DNA from: a bacterium
GTDB taxonomy: Bacteria; Pseudomonadota; Alphaproteobacteria; Ferrovibrionales; Ferrovibrionaceae
Length of the DNA stretch: 32,807 bases
Reading direction: 5' to 3'
Assembly: GCA_022844005.1 (NCBI GenBank)
Contig: JALHMN010000039.1
Span: 1-32,807 of the forward strand
A model generated the notes under the pieces. The model was not told the origin of the DNA. It searched no databases and was given only the letters and a program-made list of their open reading frames with translations. The position numbers were made by a program, and so were the translations under genes. This document shows, one piece after another, positions 20,867-29,740 of the stretch; positions within the stretch are counted from its first letter, which is position 1, and each line of letters opens with the position of its first letter.

Positions 20867-21558
20867 CCCTTCTCGACGGCCCCCGCGTGATGCCCGCCGC
20901 CGGCCCGCCCGACAGCCTCGTCGTGCTGCTGCACGGCTATGGCGCCGACGGCAACGACCTGATCGGCCTCGCCGATCCCTGGAAGCGCTGGCTGCCGCGC
21001 ACCGCCTTCGTCTCCCCCAATGCGCCCGAGACGATCCCGGGCATGCCGATGGGCCGGCAGTGGTTCGGCCTCGGGGGCTACGACCCGAACCAGATGCGCC
21101 GCGACCCCCGCCACACGGCCGAGGTCTACAAGGGCATGGCGACCGGGGCGGTGAAGGCGGCCGGCGCCCTCGACGCCTTCCTCGATGCCGAACTCGCCCG
21201 CCACAGGCTCGCCGCCGACCGCATGGCCCTGGTCGGCTTCAGCCAGGGGACGATGATGTCGCTGCATGTGGGCCTGCGCCGCAAGGCCGGCCTCGCCGGC
21301 ATCGTCGGCTTCTCCGGGGCGCTGGTCGGCGGCGATGCGCTGAAGGACGAGATCGCCTGCCGCCCGCCGGTGCTGCTGATCCACGGCGATGCCGACGAGA
21401 TGGTGCCGGTGACGGCGCTGTTCGGGGCGCTCGAAGGGCTGAAGGAGGCCGAGGTGCCGGTGCGCTGGCATGTCTGCCCCGGCCTCGGCCACGGCATCGA
21501 CCCCGAGGGGCTGCAGTTGGCCGGGCAGTTTCTTTCGCTGGTCTTGAACGGAAGATGA
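20863..21558 (+). CDS. Phospholipase/carboxylesterase family alpha/beta hydrolase
   Basis: 231-residue serine hydrolase of PF02230 (acyl-protein thioesterase-like/carboxylesterase). VVLLHGYGADGNDLIGLA (20-37) carries the oxyanion motif, GFSQGTMMSLH the nucleophile Ser127, HGDADEMVP the acid Asp178 and GLGHGID the His210. There is no signal peptide, so it acts in the cytoplasm on short-chain esters or thioesters; the natural substrate is unknown. The ATG overlaps the stop of the glycosylase gene (ATGA at 20863-20866), indicating coupled translation though the functions appear unrelated. Confidence 0.92.
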   Translation: MTLLDGPRVMPAAGPPDSLVVLLHGYGADGNDLIGLADPWKRWLPRTAFVSPNAPETIPGMPMGRQWFGLGGYDPNQMRRDPRHTAEVYKGMATGAVKAAGALDAFLDAELARHRLAADRMALVGFSQGTMMSLHVGLRRKAGLAGIVGFSGALVGGDALKDEIACRPPVLLIHGDADEMVPVTALFGALEGLKEAEVPVRWHVCPGLGHGIDPEGLQLAGQFLSLVLNGR

Positions 21559-21600
21559 CGCTTATCCTGGGCGCGTCATCGCGCTGTCATCGCGAATCTG

Positions 21601-21623
21601 CTAGAGGTGTGGATAAGTTCTAG
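21601..21623. promoter_or_regulatory. DnaA-box-like 9-mer inside a small inverted repeat
   Basis: TGTGGATAA (21608-21616; the reverse complement is the consensus DnaA box TTATCCACA) lies between CTAGA (21601-21605) and TCTAG (21619-21623), 28 bases before the HNH gene. A single box is not an origin; it might be regulatory or chance. Confidence 0.35.
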
Positions 21624-21643
21624 GTGGTTTTGGCTTTGGTCCG

Positions 21644-22210
21644 ATGGAGGCGCGACGGGTGTCGGTTTCGTTGGAGAGTTGCCCCGCCCTGGTGCTGAAC
21701 GCCGATTTCCGGCCGCTCAGCTATTACCCGCTGTCGCTCTGGCCCTGGCAGGAAGCGGTCAAGGCGGTGTTCCTCGACCGCGTCAACATCCTCTCGGAAT
21801 ACGACCGCAAGATCCAGTCGCCCACCTTCGAGATGCGGCTGCCCTCGGTGGTGGCGCTGAAGAAGTACATCGCGCCGTCCAGGACGCCGGCCTTCACCCG
21901 GTTCAACGTCTTCCTGCGCGACCGCTTCTCCTGCCAGTATTGCGGCTGCCGCGAGGATCTCACCTTCGACCACGTGATCCCCCGCTCGCGCGGCGGGCGG
22001 ACCACCTGGGAAAACGTGGTCGCCGCCTGCGCCCCCTGCAACCTGTTCAAGGGCGGGCGGATGCCGAAATCGGCCGGCATGCTGCCGCGCCGCTGGCCGC
22101 AGGCGCCCTCGGTCAGGGAACTGCAGGAAAACGGCCGCGCCTTCCCGCCCCGCCACCTGCACGAAACCTGGCGCGACTATCTCTACTGGGACACCGAACT
22201 GGAGCCCTGA
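21644..22210 (+). CDS. HNH endonuclease family protein
   Basis: 188 residues. The N-terminal ALVLNADFRPLSYYPLSLWP and EAVKAVFLDRVNILSEYD and the nuclease core FSCQYCGCREDLTFDHVIPR SRGG, with zinc pairs Cys97/Cys100 and Cys129/Cys132, the DH of Asp109-His110 and Asn124, define a family that is nearly universal in alphaproteobacteria. Despite the intact HNH motif, the biological role of this conserved chromosomal protein is unclear. A GTG at 21659 with GGAGG 8 nt upstream is an equally plausible start and would shorten the protein by five residues. The 3' end overlaps the convergent ndvA gene by 28 bases. Confidence 0.9.
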   Translation: MEARRVSVSLESCPALVLNADFRPLSYYPLSLWPWQEAVKAVFLDRVNILSEYDRKIQSPTFEMRLPSVVALKKYIAPSRTPAFTRFNVFLRDRFSCQYCGCREDLTFDHVIPRSRGGRTTWENVVAACAPCNLFKGGRMPKSAGMLPRRWPQAPSVRELQENGRAFPPRHLHETWRDYLYWDTELEP

Positions 22211-23970
22211 TCGCTCGGCACGGGCGGGACCAGCCCTTGCACCGAGACCAGGCGGGCGAAAGCGCCGTCGCCGTGGATCAGCGTCTCGAAGCTGCCCTTC
22301 TCGACCACGCGGCCGCGTTCCATCACCAGGATCTGGTCGGCCTCGCGGATGGTCGACAGGCGGTGCGCGATGACGAAGGTGGTGCGGCCCTTCATCAGCG
22401 CCCTGAGCGCCTGCTGCACCTTCGCCTCGGTGAGGGTGTCGAGGGCGCTGGTCGCTTCGTCCAGGATCAGGATGGGCGGGTTCTTCAGGAGCGCGCGGGC
22501 GATGGCGAGGCGCTGGCGCTCGCCGCCCGACAGCGTGGCGCCGCGCTCGCCCACCATGGTGTCGTAGCCCTTGGGCTGGCGCAGGATGAACTCATGCGCC
22601 TCCGCCAGCGTCGCGGCGGCTTCCAGCTCGGCTTGCGTCGCGTCCGGTTTGCCGACGCGCAGGTTGTCGGCGATCGAGCGGTTGAAGAGGGCGCTCTCCT
22701 GGAACACCACGCCGATGTGCCGTCTGAGCGAATCCAGGGTGAAGTCGCGGACGTCCTGCCCGTCGATGCTGATGCGGCCCTCGGTCGGGTCCCACAGCCG
22801 GTGGAGCAGGCCCATGGCCGTGCTCTTGCCGGCGCCGGTCGATCCCACCAGCGCCACCGTGCTGCCGGCCGGGGCGGCGAAGGTGAGGTCGGCGACGGCC
22901 GTCCGCGAGGGTTCGTAGGCGAAGCTCACATGCTCGAAGGCGACGGCCCCCTCCACCGTCTCCAGCGGGCGGGCGTCGGGCTTCTCGTTTACCAGCGACT
23001 TCCGGTCCAGGATACGGAAGTACTCCGCGAGCCCCGCCGCCTCCATGAACATGCTGGAGACGAAGCCCATCGCCTGTTCCAGCCGGCCGATCAGCATGGT
23101 GGCGAAGCCCATGAAACTCACGATCTCGCCGACGGTGGCGAGGTCTTTCGTGCGGAGCCAGGCGCCGAGCACGAAGATCAGGATCACGGTGATGGTGGAG
23201 GAGGCGCGCGTCAGCACCGTCACCAGCGCCCACCAGTTCAGCACCGGGAACTGCGCCTGGAGCAGTCGGCCCATCAGGTCGGCGAGCTGCTTCGCCTCGA
23301 GCGCGAGGCGCACATAGGACTGGATCAGCATGACGTTGCCGAGCGCGTCGCCCGCCCGCCCGGCGAGTTCGGAGTGATAGGCGTTCACCGCCTCCTGCGA
23401 GCGCTGGGTGCGGCCGATGACGAGTGTCGCCAGCACCGCGAAGATGCAGGCCAGCACGATGAGCAGGATGGCGAGCCGCCAGTTCAGCCAGAGCGACAGC
23501 GGCACCAGCAGGATCAGGGCCACGAAGGTGGAAAGGTGTTCGCGCAGGAAGGCGAGCCAGAGGCCGAACAGGCTGTCGGCGCCGCCCAGCATCACCTTGA
23601 TCAGGGTGCCCGAATGGGTCTCCACATGGAAGGCGGCGGGCAGCGCCAGCACATGCTCGAAGTAGCGGGCCATGGCGGCGAGGCGGCGGCGGTGCGACAG
23701 CCGGTCGGCATGGAGCGCGACCAGGATGTTGGCGACGATGCCGCCGACGCCGATCACGGCCCAGAAGCCGAGGAGGGGAAGGCTGTCGCGCCAGATCGCT
23801 TCCGCGTCGGTGCCGCTCCGCGACAGGACGTCGATGACCCGGCCGAACAGCACCGGTTCCAGGAACTGCAGGCCCGCCAGGGCCACGTTGGCGAGGGCGA
23901 GCGTGATCGCGAGGTTGCGCTCGGCGGCAAGCAGGCCGAGCACGCGGGCATAGAGACGGAAGAACGGCAT
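22183..23970 (-). CDS. ndvA: NdvA/ChvA-type cyclic beta-glucan ABC exporter (fused permease-ATPase)
   Basis: 595-residue half-transporter. Six membrane helices lie in about residues 20-310, with the NdvA-like stretches LFGLWLAFLREHLSTFVALI and QFPVLNWWALVTVLTRASST. The ATPase has Walker A GSTGAGKST (376-384), signature LSGGERQ (480-486), Walker B LILDE (501-505) and switch His536. Rhizobial NdvA/ChvA export cyclic beta-1,2-glucan to the periplasm for osmoadaptation and host interaction. The glucan synthase (NdvB) is not in this window, so the substrate is assigned by similarity only. It would work as a homodimer in the inner membrane. The gene is convergent with the HNH gene. Confidence 0.88.
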   Translation of the reverse strand: MPFFRLYARVLGLLAAERNLAITLALANVALAGLQFLEPVLFGRVIDVLSRSGTDAEAIWRDSLPLLGFWAVIGVGGIVANILVALHADRLSHRRRLAAMARYFEHVLALPAAFHVETHSGTLIKVMLGGADSLFGLWLAFLREHLSTFVALILLVPLSLWLNWRLAILLIVLACIFAVLATLVIGRTQRSQEAVNAYHSELAGRAGDALGNVMLIQSYVRLALEAKQLADLMGRLLQAQFPVLNWWALVTVLTRASSTITVILIFVLGAWLRTKDLATVGEIVSFMGFATMLIGRLEQAMGFVSSMFMEAAGLAEYFRILDRKSLVNEKPDARPLETVEGAVAFEHVSFAYEPSRTAVADLTFAAPAGSTVALVGSTGAGKSTAMGLLHRLWDPTEGRISIDGQDVRDFTLDSLRRHIGVVFQESALFNRSIADNLRVGKPDATQAELEAAATLAEAHEFILRQPKGYDTMVGERGATLSGGERQRLAIARALLKNPPILILDEATSALDTLTEAKVQQALRALMKGRTTFVIAHRLSTIREADQILVMERGRVVEKGSFETLIHGDGAFARLVSVQGLVPPVPSDQGSSSVSQ

Positions 23971-24042
23971 CGCTTGATCCGGGAGGGGAGACGCCGTCAG
24001 GCTAGCGGCGCCGCCTCCCTATGGCGATGCCTCCGGGCGATA

Positions 24043-24678
24043 TCAGCTCGAATACTTGATGGTGCAACCATAGGCGCGGGTGGAGGCGTTGGCCGGCGCC
24101 TTGCCCGCGGCGACGGCGCCGAGCGCGTCGCGCACGTAGTTGCGGGCCGTCGGCACGTCCGCCTTGTTCGCGGTCGGCTTGTCGTCGATGGCGCCGGCAT
24201 AGGCGAGCATGCCGGTCTTGTCGACGACGTACATGTGCGGCGTCACCTTGGCGTTGTAGGTCCGCCCGATCTCGCCCTTGGGATCGAGCAGGAAGGCGCT
24301 CGGCGCGGCGTTCCGCTTGACCGTCAGTTCCTTGGCGCTCGCGGGCGTCACATGGCCCTGGTCGCCCTGGGCGGAGGAGGAGATCGTGAGCCAGACCACG
24401 CCCGCCCCGGTGGCTTCCTTCTGCAGCGACTGCATGTTGCCGCTCTCGTAGTGCTTGCGCACGAACGGACAGTCGTGGTTGGTCCATTCAAGGACCACCG
24501 TCTTGCCGCGAAAGTCGGACAGCTTGTAGGTCTTGCCGTCGATGCCCATGGCGGTGAAGTCCGGCGCCATGGCGCCCGGTTCGGCGGTGGCGCCGACGGC
24601 GAAGGCGGTCTGATGCAACAGGGCCGATGCGCCCACGACGGCGGCGACACCAAGCCCTACGAATATCCTGCGGTCCAT
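24043..24678 (-). CDS. Exported thioredoxin-fold protein (redoxin/AhpC-TSA-like)
   Basis: 211 residues with a signal peptide (MDRRIFVGLGVAAVVGASAL, cleavage after about FAVGA). The redoxin domain has APDFTAMGIDGKTYKLSDFR, GKTVVLEWTNHDCPFVRKHY, with Cys70 in place of the usual CxxC, then TPHMYVVDKTGMLAYAGAID. A second Cys occurs near the C-terminus in YGCTIKY, a tail conserved in this subfamily and possibly the resolving cysteine. A peroxidase-like or thiol-redox role in the periplasm is likely. I chose the ATG at 24678 because GGAGG precedes it by 6 nt; an upstream ATG (24708) lacks an SD. A TATAGT -10-like hexamer lies upstream near 24717. Confidence 0.87.
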   Translation of the reverse strand: MDRRIFVGLGVAAVVGASALLHQTAFAVGATAEPGAMAPDFTAMGIDGKTYKLSDFRGKTVVLEWTNHDCPFVRKHYESGNMQSLQKEATGAGVVWLTISSSAQGDQGHVTPASAKELTVKRNAAPSAFLLDPKGEIGRTYNAKVTPHMYVVDKTGMLAYAGAIDDKPTANKADVPTARNYVRDALGAVAAGKAPANASTRAYGCTIKYSS

Positions 24679-24757
24679 GCACGGCCTCCAGTCGGGAAGA
24701 AACTGCACCGGATACTATATCGAAACCCCGTGACCCGGTACGGGCCTCACGCGATCG

Positions 24758-26770
24758 TCAGAGGTCGAGAGCGCGGATATAGTCGGCAAGGGCCTGGGCG
24801 GCCGCAGCTTCCGCATCGCGCGCCTTGGCGAGTTCGATGTCCAGCCTGCCGAGCCTGTCTTCCTGCTCGTTCAGGAGGCTGAGGTAGCGGCGGTGAACGT
24901 CGCTGTTTGCGGGTACGGCGCCGAGGTTGGACCGCACGCGCCCCTGCTCGGCCTCGATCTCCTTGCGCTGGTTGACGAGGCGGGCCGCGCTCTCGCCCGC
25001 GGCGCCACGCGCGGCGGCGAGTTCCGCCAGCCTCGCAAAGGCCTGGCGCTGGGCCTCGGGCAGCCTGCCATTGGCCGCGTACTGGGTGAAAACCTCGCGC
25101 GGCATGCCGATCAGGGCAGCTTCTTCGCTCAGCGTCTGCTCTTCGACCACGACGAGACGGGCGGTCTTGCCCGCTTCCAGGAGGAGCGGCAGGCGATAGC
25201 CGAACTCGCCCTTCTCGACCGTTCCCTTCGGTTCTACGAGGTCGAAGCCCGGCGCCTCGGGATGGTCGATCCGTACCCGGCGCGCCTCGCTGCCCGCGAC
25301 ATCGTAGATCGTCTCGCGCCGCTGGACGAGCGAGGACCGCAAGAGGCCTTCGGACAGGCGAGCCCGGGAGAGCGTCGTCGTCTCCTCCTCCTTTCTATCC
25401 ACGCGGGTCTTCTGGTCGACGGCATAGGACAGGAGGCGCTTCTCCCCCGCCGGCAGCGGCGCGAGACGCGCATCGCCGACGAAGCCCGCTTTGCCGCTGG
25501 TCCCACGCTCATAGAGGGTCAGCACGCCGGGCGGCAGCGAAACGCCGCTGTCGTTGGTGATGCGGATGGCCGCCAGGGGATGCCGCGGCGGCTGGCGCTG
25601 ATAGAGCGCGACCTGCTCGGCCGGCACGTCGCGCGCGACCAGGGGCACCAGCAGGCTGTGCCCGTTCGCCACGCTCGCGGGCTTCGGGATGGTGTAGCTC
25701 GCCTGCGTCGTCGCTTCCTGCGATTCGGCCGCCAGGATGTCGGCGGCGCGCTTGGGAGGCTCCGACTTCTCATATGCCATGGCGCGGGACGCCATGGGTG
25801 CGGCGGCGGGCGGAGGCGGTCGAGGGGCCGTCACCGCGGATGCCGGGGCGATACGTTGCAGATCGGCGGTGCCGGAATCAGGACGCGGCAGCACGCGGCC
25901 CAGCACCTCGACCGGCACTTCCGGCCGGTTGACGTAGTAGGCGGTGTAGAGCGCCTGGCGGAAGGTGACTGGGTTGCCGGTGACCAGCGTCAGTTCGACA
26001 TCCTTCCAGTCCTCGCCGGATCGGTTTTCCAGCACCGCCCAGCCCTGCAGGTCGGCGGTGGTGCCGCCGCTGATCGTCAGGCGATAGGAGGCCTTCCACA
26101 AGGGCGCCTCGACCACGTAGGCGACACGGAGCGTGCGGGCGCCTTCCCCGAAGGTCCGCACCGTGAGCGTGCGGCGCTCGCGGGCGCGATTCTGCACCAG
26201 GGCGGCCAGGGCCTGTTCGACCTGGGACTTGAGCTTGGGGTCGGTGAAGGAAATCGGGCCCGCCTCGTGCAGCAGCACGGAGCGGATGCCCTCCGTCGTC
26301 GAGACGGACAGGCGATGATGGCGCGGGATCCTGCCTTGCAGCGTTGGCTCGCCACCCTCCTCGGCGACGCCGATGATGCGGCCCCGGATGGCAGTCGCGC
26401 CACCGATCTCGATCTCGGCCCCGCGCAGCGCATTGTACAGGCGGGCCGGTTCTTGCAGCGACGCCTGGTCGAAGGGCAGTTCGCGGAAGACGTCGCGCAG
26501 CGGATCTTCGCCCGGCAGCGCGATGTCGCCGACGCCGCCCTTGTCGTCATAGATCACGACGCTCTTCAGGACGTCGTCGACCTGGTCGCGCCGCACCGTG
26601 AGGTCGAGGGTTTCCGCCCCCTCGACGCGGGCTTCGTATTCGAAGTAGCCGACGCCGCCCGAGGACAGCATTACCCGCTTCAAGGCGAGTTCGGCCGCCT
26701 CGGTGCCCGCGGCGGTGAGCAGGAGCAATCCGAGCGGCAGGGCGAGGCGGATCAACGGCAGGGCAGTCAT
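24758..26770 (-). CDS. Exported DUF4139 domain-containing protein
   Basis: 670 residues, with a signal peptide (LIRLALPLGLLLLTAAGTEA). The middle holds the DUF4139 signature VAYVVEAPLWKASYRLTISG and DLQGWAVLENRSGEDWKDVE LTLVTGNPVTF, followed by a low-complexity Pro/Ala segment (about 310-345). A second beta-rich part (about 360-530) contains RQPPRHPLAAIRITNDSGVS LPPGVLTLYE, and the C-terminus (about 580-670) is a coiled coil. DUF4139 proteins are exported and their role is unknown. An SD (GGGAGATG) supports the ATG. The redoxin gene follows after 79 bases on the same strand, suggesting an envelope-related pair, but each has its own start signals. Confidence 0.87.
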   Translation of the reverse strand: MTALPLIRLALPLGLLLLTAAGTEAAELALKRVMLSSGGVGYFEYEARVEGAETLDLTVRRDQVDDVLKSVVIYDDKGGVGDIALPGEDPLRDVFRELPFDQASLQEPARLYNALRGAEIEIGGATAIRGRIIGVAEEGGEPTLQGRIPRHHRLSVSTTEGIRSVLLHEAGPISFTDPKLKSQVEQALAALVQNRARERRTLTVRTFGEGARTLRVAYVVEAPLWKASYRLTISGGTTADLQGWAVLENRSGEDWKDVELTLVTGNPVTFRQALYTAYYVNRPEVPVEVLGRVLPRPDSGTADLQRIAPASAVTAPRPPPPAAAPMASRAMAYEKSEPPKRAADILAAESQEATTQASYTIPKPASVANGHSLLVPLVARDVPAEQVALYQRQPPRHPLAAIRITNDSGVSLPPGVLTLYERGTSGKAGFVGDARLAPLPAGEKRLLSYAVDQKTRVDRKEEETTTLSRARLSEGLLRSSLVQRRETIYDVAGSEARRVRIDHPEAPGFDLVEPKGTVEKGEFGYRLPLLLEAGKTARLVVVEEQTLSEEAALIGMPREVFTQYAANGRLPEAQRQAFARLAELAAARGAAGESAARLVNQRKEIEAEQGRVRSNLGAVPANSDVHRRYLSLLNEQEDRLGRLDIELAKARDAEAAAAQALADYIRALDL

Positions 26771-26837
26771 CGAGGCATCTCCCGGAACATGGTGGCGATG
26801 CTAGGCCGGCGATTGCGGCAAGCTTTGGGCGGAGGCA

Positions 26838-28559
26838 CTACTTTTCCGACAGACGCCACACGCCGTCCCAATCCGGCGGCGGGGGGCTGGCCCGAAGCTT
26901 GGCGATGCGGTCGATGAAGAGAAGGGACGGCCCGTCGCCGGGGACGAGCGCGAGGCAGGCATGGAAGGCAGCCTCGGCGCCGTCCCAGTCCTGGAGGCGA
27001 TAACAGGCGAGGGCGGTGGCGAAATGCTCGCGCGCCTGCTCCTGCTCGGGTCCGAGAGCGCCGGCGCGGCCGAGGATTTCGAAGATGCGCACGGTCTCGG
27101 TCTTGCCGGCGACGGTGATGAGGTCGAGTTCGCGGCCCTCGATCACCGACTGGGCGAGGCGCCAGGTATCCTCGGCCACGATGATGCGGGTGCCGTAGAC
27201 CTTGTTGATGCCTTCGAGCCGGGAGGCGAGGTTCACGATGTCGCCGATCACGGTGAAGCTGCGGGCGGTGGGCGAACCGATGGTGCCGATCACCACCTCG
27301 CCGGTGGCGAGTCCCATCCGCACCATGAGCTGGGGCACGTTCCGGCGCAGGCCCAGCAGGTTGGGCAGGTCGGCGCGGAGCGTGTCGACCGCGTCCTGCT
27401 GGTCCAGTGTCGCGAGACAGGCATCGGCGGCGTGCGCGTCGCCCGGCGAGAAGGGCGAGGCCCAGAAGGCCATGACCGCATCGCCGATATACTTGTCGAT
27501 CACGCCGTTGCGGGCGCGGATGGCATCGGTCGCGAGCGTGAACCAGCGGTTCAGGAAGGTCGCGATGACGCCGGCGGTGAGCTGCTCGCTGATGCCGCTG
27601 AAGCCCTTGATGTCGGAAAAGAAGACGGTGACGACACGGCGTTCGGCGGCATCGACGGTATCGCCCGAATTCGCGATTAGGTTGGCGACGATCTTGGGGT
27701 CGACATACTTGCCGAAGGTCTCGCGGATCTTCTCCTTGGTGCGCAGTTCGACGACCATGTGGTTGAAGGCGCGGGTCAGCTGCCCGATCTCGTCGGTGGT
27801 GGTGACCGGGAGGGGCTCGGACAGCGTGCCGCTCTCCACCGCCTGGGCGCCGAGGACCAGCCGGCGCAGGCCGCCGACGAGGCGCCCGGCGATGAGGCTG
27901 GCAAACCCGAGACCCAGTGCTGCGGCGCCGACGAAGACGAACAGTCCGAAGTGCTCGGCCCGGGTCTGGTGTTCCAGGGTCTCGGTGGTCGAGGCGACGG
28001 TCAGTTGCTCGATCTCATGACGGATCATGGCGAGGTCGGGTCCGAAGACACCGGCATGCCGCTCGAAGCGAAGCATCAGGGCGCGTGCCTCCGCCTGCGC
28101 GCCGCGCCTCTGCGCCTCCAGCACCTCGAGGCCGAGTTCCTCGAACGGCACGACTTCGCGCCGCAGCAGCGAGACCATGCCGAGCATCCTGGAAAGGATC
28201 AGCCGGTCTGCTATGTCGTTGCGCGCGTCGGCCACGCCCTTGCCGATCAGATCCTCCACCTGCTCGAAGTATTTCGTGAGGCTCTCGATCAGCCGACGCT
28301 CCATCTTCTCGGCGGAAGCGAACGCCGAAGGCGTCGGGGCATCGAGAGCGAGGAGGCGGTGCAGGTTCAGCTCGTATTCGAAGGTCTGCACATCGATCTC
28401 GGCGATCAGCGCGCCCAGCGGCACGTGATACTCGGTGATGGCGGCGATCTCCTCGTGCACGGCCTCCTGCAGCCGGAGGGCGATGAGCATCGCCGAACAC
28501 AGGATGGCGAGGAGCGCCACCGACAGGGCCAGAATCTTGAGGCGTATCGAGAGGGTCAT
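26838..28559 (-). CDS. Membrane sensor adenylate cyclase with HAMP domain
   Basis: 573 residues: helix 1 (about 7-29), a periplasmic, mostly helical sensor domain (30-203), helix 2 (204-228), HAMP (about 228-280, ending DEIGQLTRAFNHMVVELRTK) and a class III catalytic domain from about 308. Metal residues are Asp316 in FFSDIKGFSGIS and Asp360 in DKYIGDAVMAFW; Lys356 and the Thr of SFTVIGDIVNLASRLEG are the adenine-selecting pair, so ATP cyclase activity is likely. A C-terminal TPR-like segment (ALACYRLQDWDGAEAAFHAC) follows. The ATG is only 6 bases after a -10-like element and has no SD, hence possibly a leaderless mRNA. Third cyclase of the window. Confidence 0.92.
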   Translation of the reverse strand: MTLSIRLKILALSVALLAILCSAMLIALRLQEAVHEEIAAITEYHVPLGALIAEIDVQTFEYELNLHRLLALDAPTPSAFASAEKMERRLIESLTKYFEQVEDLIGKGVADARNDIADRLILSRMLGMVSLLRREVVPFEELGLEVLEAQRRGAQAEARALMLRFERHAGVFGPDLAMIRHEIEQLTVASTTETLEHQTRAEHFGLFVFVGAAALGLGFASLIAGRLVGGLRRLVLGAQAVESGTLSEPLPVTTTDEIGQLTRAFNHMVVELRTKEKIRETFGKYVDPKIVANLIANSGDTVDAAERRVVTVFFSDIKGFSGISEQLTAGVIATFLNRWFTLATDAIRARNGVIDKYIGDAVMAFWASPFSPGDAHAADACLATLDQQDAVDTLRADLPNLLGLRRNVPQLMVRMGLATGEVVIGTIGSPTARSFTVIGDIVNLASRLEGINKVYGTRIIVAEDTWRLAQSVIEGRELDLITVAGKTETVRIFEILGRAGALGPEQEQAREHFATALACYRLQDWDGAEAAFHACLALVPGDGPSLLFIDRIAKLRASPPPPDWDGVWRLSEK

Positions 28560-28565
28560 CGCCGC

Positions 28566-28594
28566 AGCATAACGGTTGCGTGAAGCACTGCCAG
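28566..28594 (-). promoter_or_regulatory. Probable promoter of the HAMP-cyclase gene
   Basis: Read on the minus strand: CTGGCA (28594-28589), 17-bp spacer, TATGCT (28571-28566). Each hexamer matches 4 of 6 consensus bases. The gene's ATG begins 6 bases beyond the -10. Confidence 0.5.
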
Positions 28595-28622
28595 GACAAG
28601 CCTTGGCCTGGGGCCGAACCGG

Positions 28623-29732
28623 TCAGAACAGCGCGAGCTGTCCGGTCACCGGTGGGGGGATCCTGAACTGGGACGCGTCCAACTGAAGGCGCTTCTCGTT
28701 CAGGCCGAGCTTCTTGCAGGCCGCCTCGAACCGGCCGCCGATCAGGGCCGCGATCGGGCCGGTGCCGATCTGCCGGGTGCCGAAGCCGGCCACGTAGTCG
28801 AGCCCGCCCCTGGTCTGGCGGATCAGCGAGATCACCTTTTCGGCCTTGTTCGGATAGCGCTCGGCCAGCCATTCCTTGAACAGGTCCTTGATCTCGAGCG
28901 GCAGGCGCAGCAGCACATACCCCGCTTCGGCCGCCCCGGCCTCGGCACCGGCTTCCAGCACGCGTTCCATCTCGTGGTCGTTGAGACCGGGGATCGCCGG
29001 CGCGAAGAGAAGGCCCACGGGAATGCCTGCCCGGGTGAGTTCGCGGATCGCCTCCAGCCGCCGGGGCGGGGTCGCGGCGCGCGGTTCCATGGCCCGGGCG
29101 AGTTCGCGGTCGAGGGTCGTGACCGAGATGAAGACCTTGGCCAGGCCCTTCTTCGCCATCGGCGCCAGGATGTCGATGTCGCGGGTGATCAGCGCGCCCT
29201 TGGTGGTGATGCCGACCGGATGGTTGAAGGCCGACAGCACCTCCAGGATGCGGCGCATCAGCTTCTTCTCGCGCTCGATCGGCTGGTAGGGGTCGGTATT
29301 GGTGCCGATGGCGATGACCCGAGGCTTGTAGCTCTTCGCCCGCAGTTCCTTGTCGAGCAGGGCCGGCGCATCCGGCTTCATGAAGAGCTTGCTCTCGAAG
29401 TCGAGGCCCGGGGAAAGGCCGAGATAGGCATGGGTGGGACGGGCGAAGCAGTAGACGCAGCCGTGCTCGCAGCCGCGATAGGGATTGATCGAGCGATCGA
29501 AGGCGATGTCGGGCGACTGGTTGCGGGTGATGATGCTGCGCGAGGCGTCGATGCCGACGGTGGTGCGCAGCGGCGGCGGTTCCTCGTCGATGCCGCCCCA
29601 GCCGTCGTCGACGGCGAGACGCTCCTCGCTCTCGTAGCGGCCGGCCGCGTTGGTTACCGTGCCGCGGCCGCGGCGCGCCTCGGGGTGAACGAAGTCAGAG
29701 TGCTCGAATGGTGGCGCCGGCCGTTCCTTCAT
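28623..29732 (-). CDS. PA0069-family radical SAM protein
   Basis: 369-residue radical SAM enzyme with the variant CEHGCVYC (88-95; Cys88, Cys92, Cys95) that binds the 4Fe-4S cluster. The family signature SINPYRGCEHGCVYCFARPT HAYLG is intact, followed by VIAIGTNTDPYQPIER (about 138-153) and KGALITRDIDIL. It is related to spore photoproduct lyase (SplB) in layout, but the function of PA0069 proteins is not known. The ATG at 29732 is 8 bases after a -10-like element and lacks an SD. Between it and moaB (end 29777) lies only the promoter, so it is a separate unit. Confidence 0.93.
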   Translation of the reverse strand: MKERPAPPFEHSDFVHPEARRGRGTVTNAAGRYESEERLAVDDGWGGIDEEPPPLRTTVGIDASRSIITRNQSPDIAFDRSINPYRGCEHGCVYCFARPTHAYLGLSPGLDFESKLFMKPDAPALLDKELRAKSYKPRVIAIGTNTDPYQPIEREKKLMRRILEVLSAFNHPVGITTKGALITRDIDILAPMAKKGLAKVFISVTTLDRELARAMEPRAATPPRRLEAIRELTRAGIPVGLLFAPAIPGLNDHEMERVLEAGAEAGAAEAGYVLLRLPLEIKDLFKEWLAERYPNKAEKVISLIRQTRGGLDYVAGFGTRQIGTGPIAALIGGRFEAACKKLGLNEKRLQLDASQFRIPPPVTGQLALF

Positions 29733-29740
29733 GGGAACGG

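Noticed and set aside
21607-24882. A 1091-codon open frame on the plus strand
   Set aside because: It runs across the HNH, ndvA and redoxin genes in non-coding frames. The encoded sequence is low-complexity and resembles no protein.
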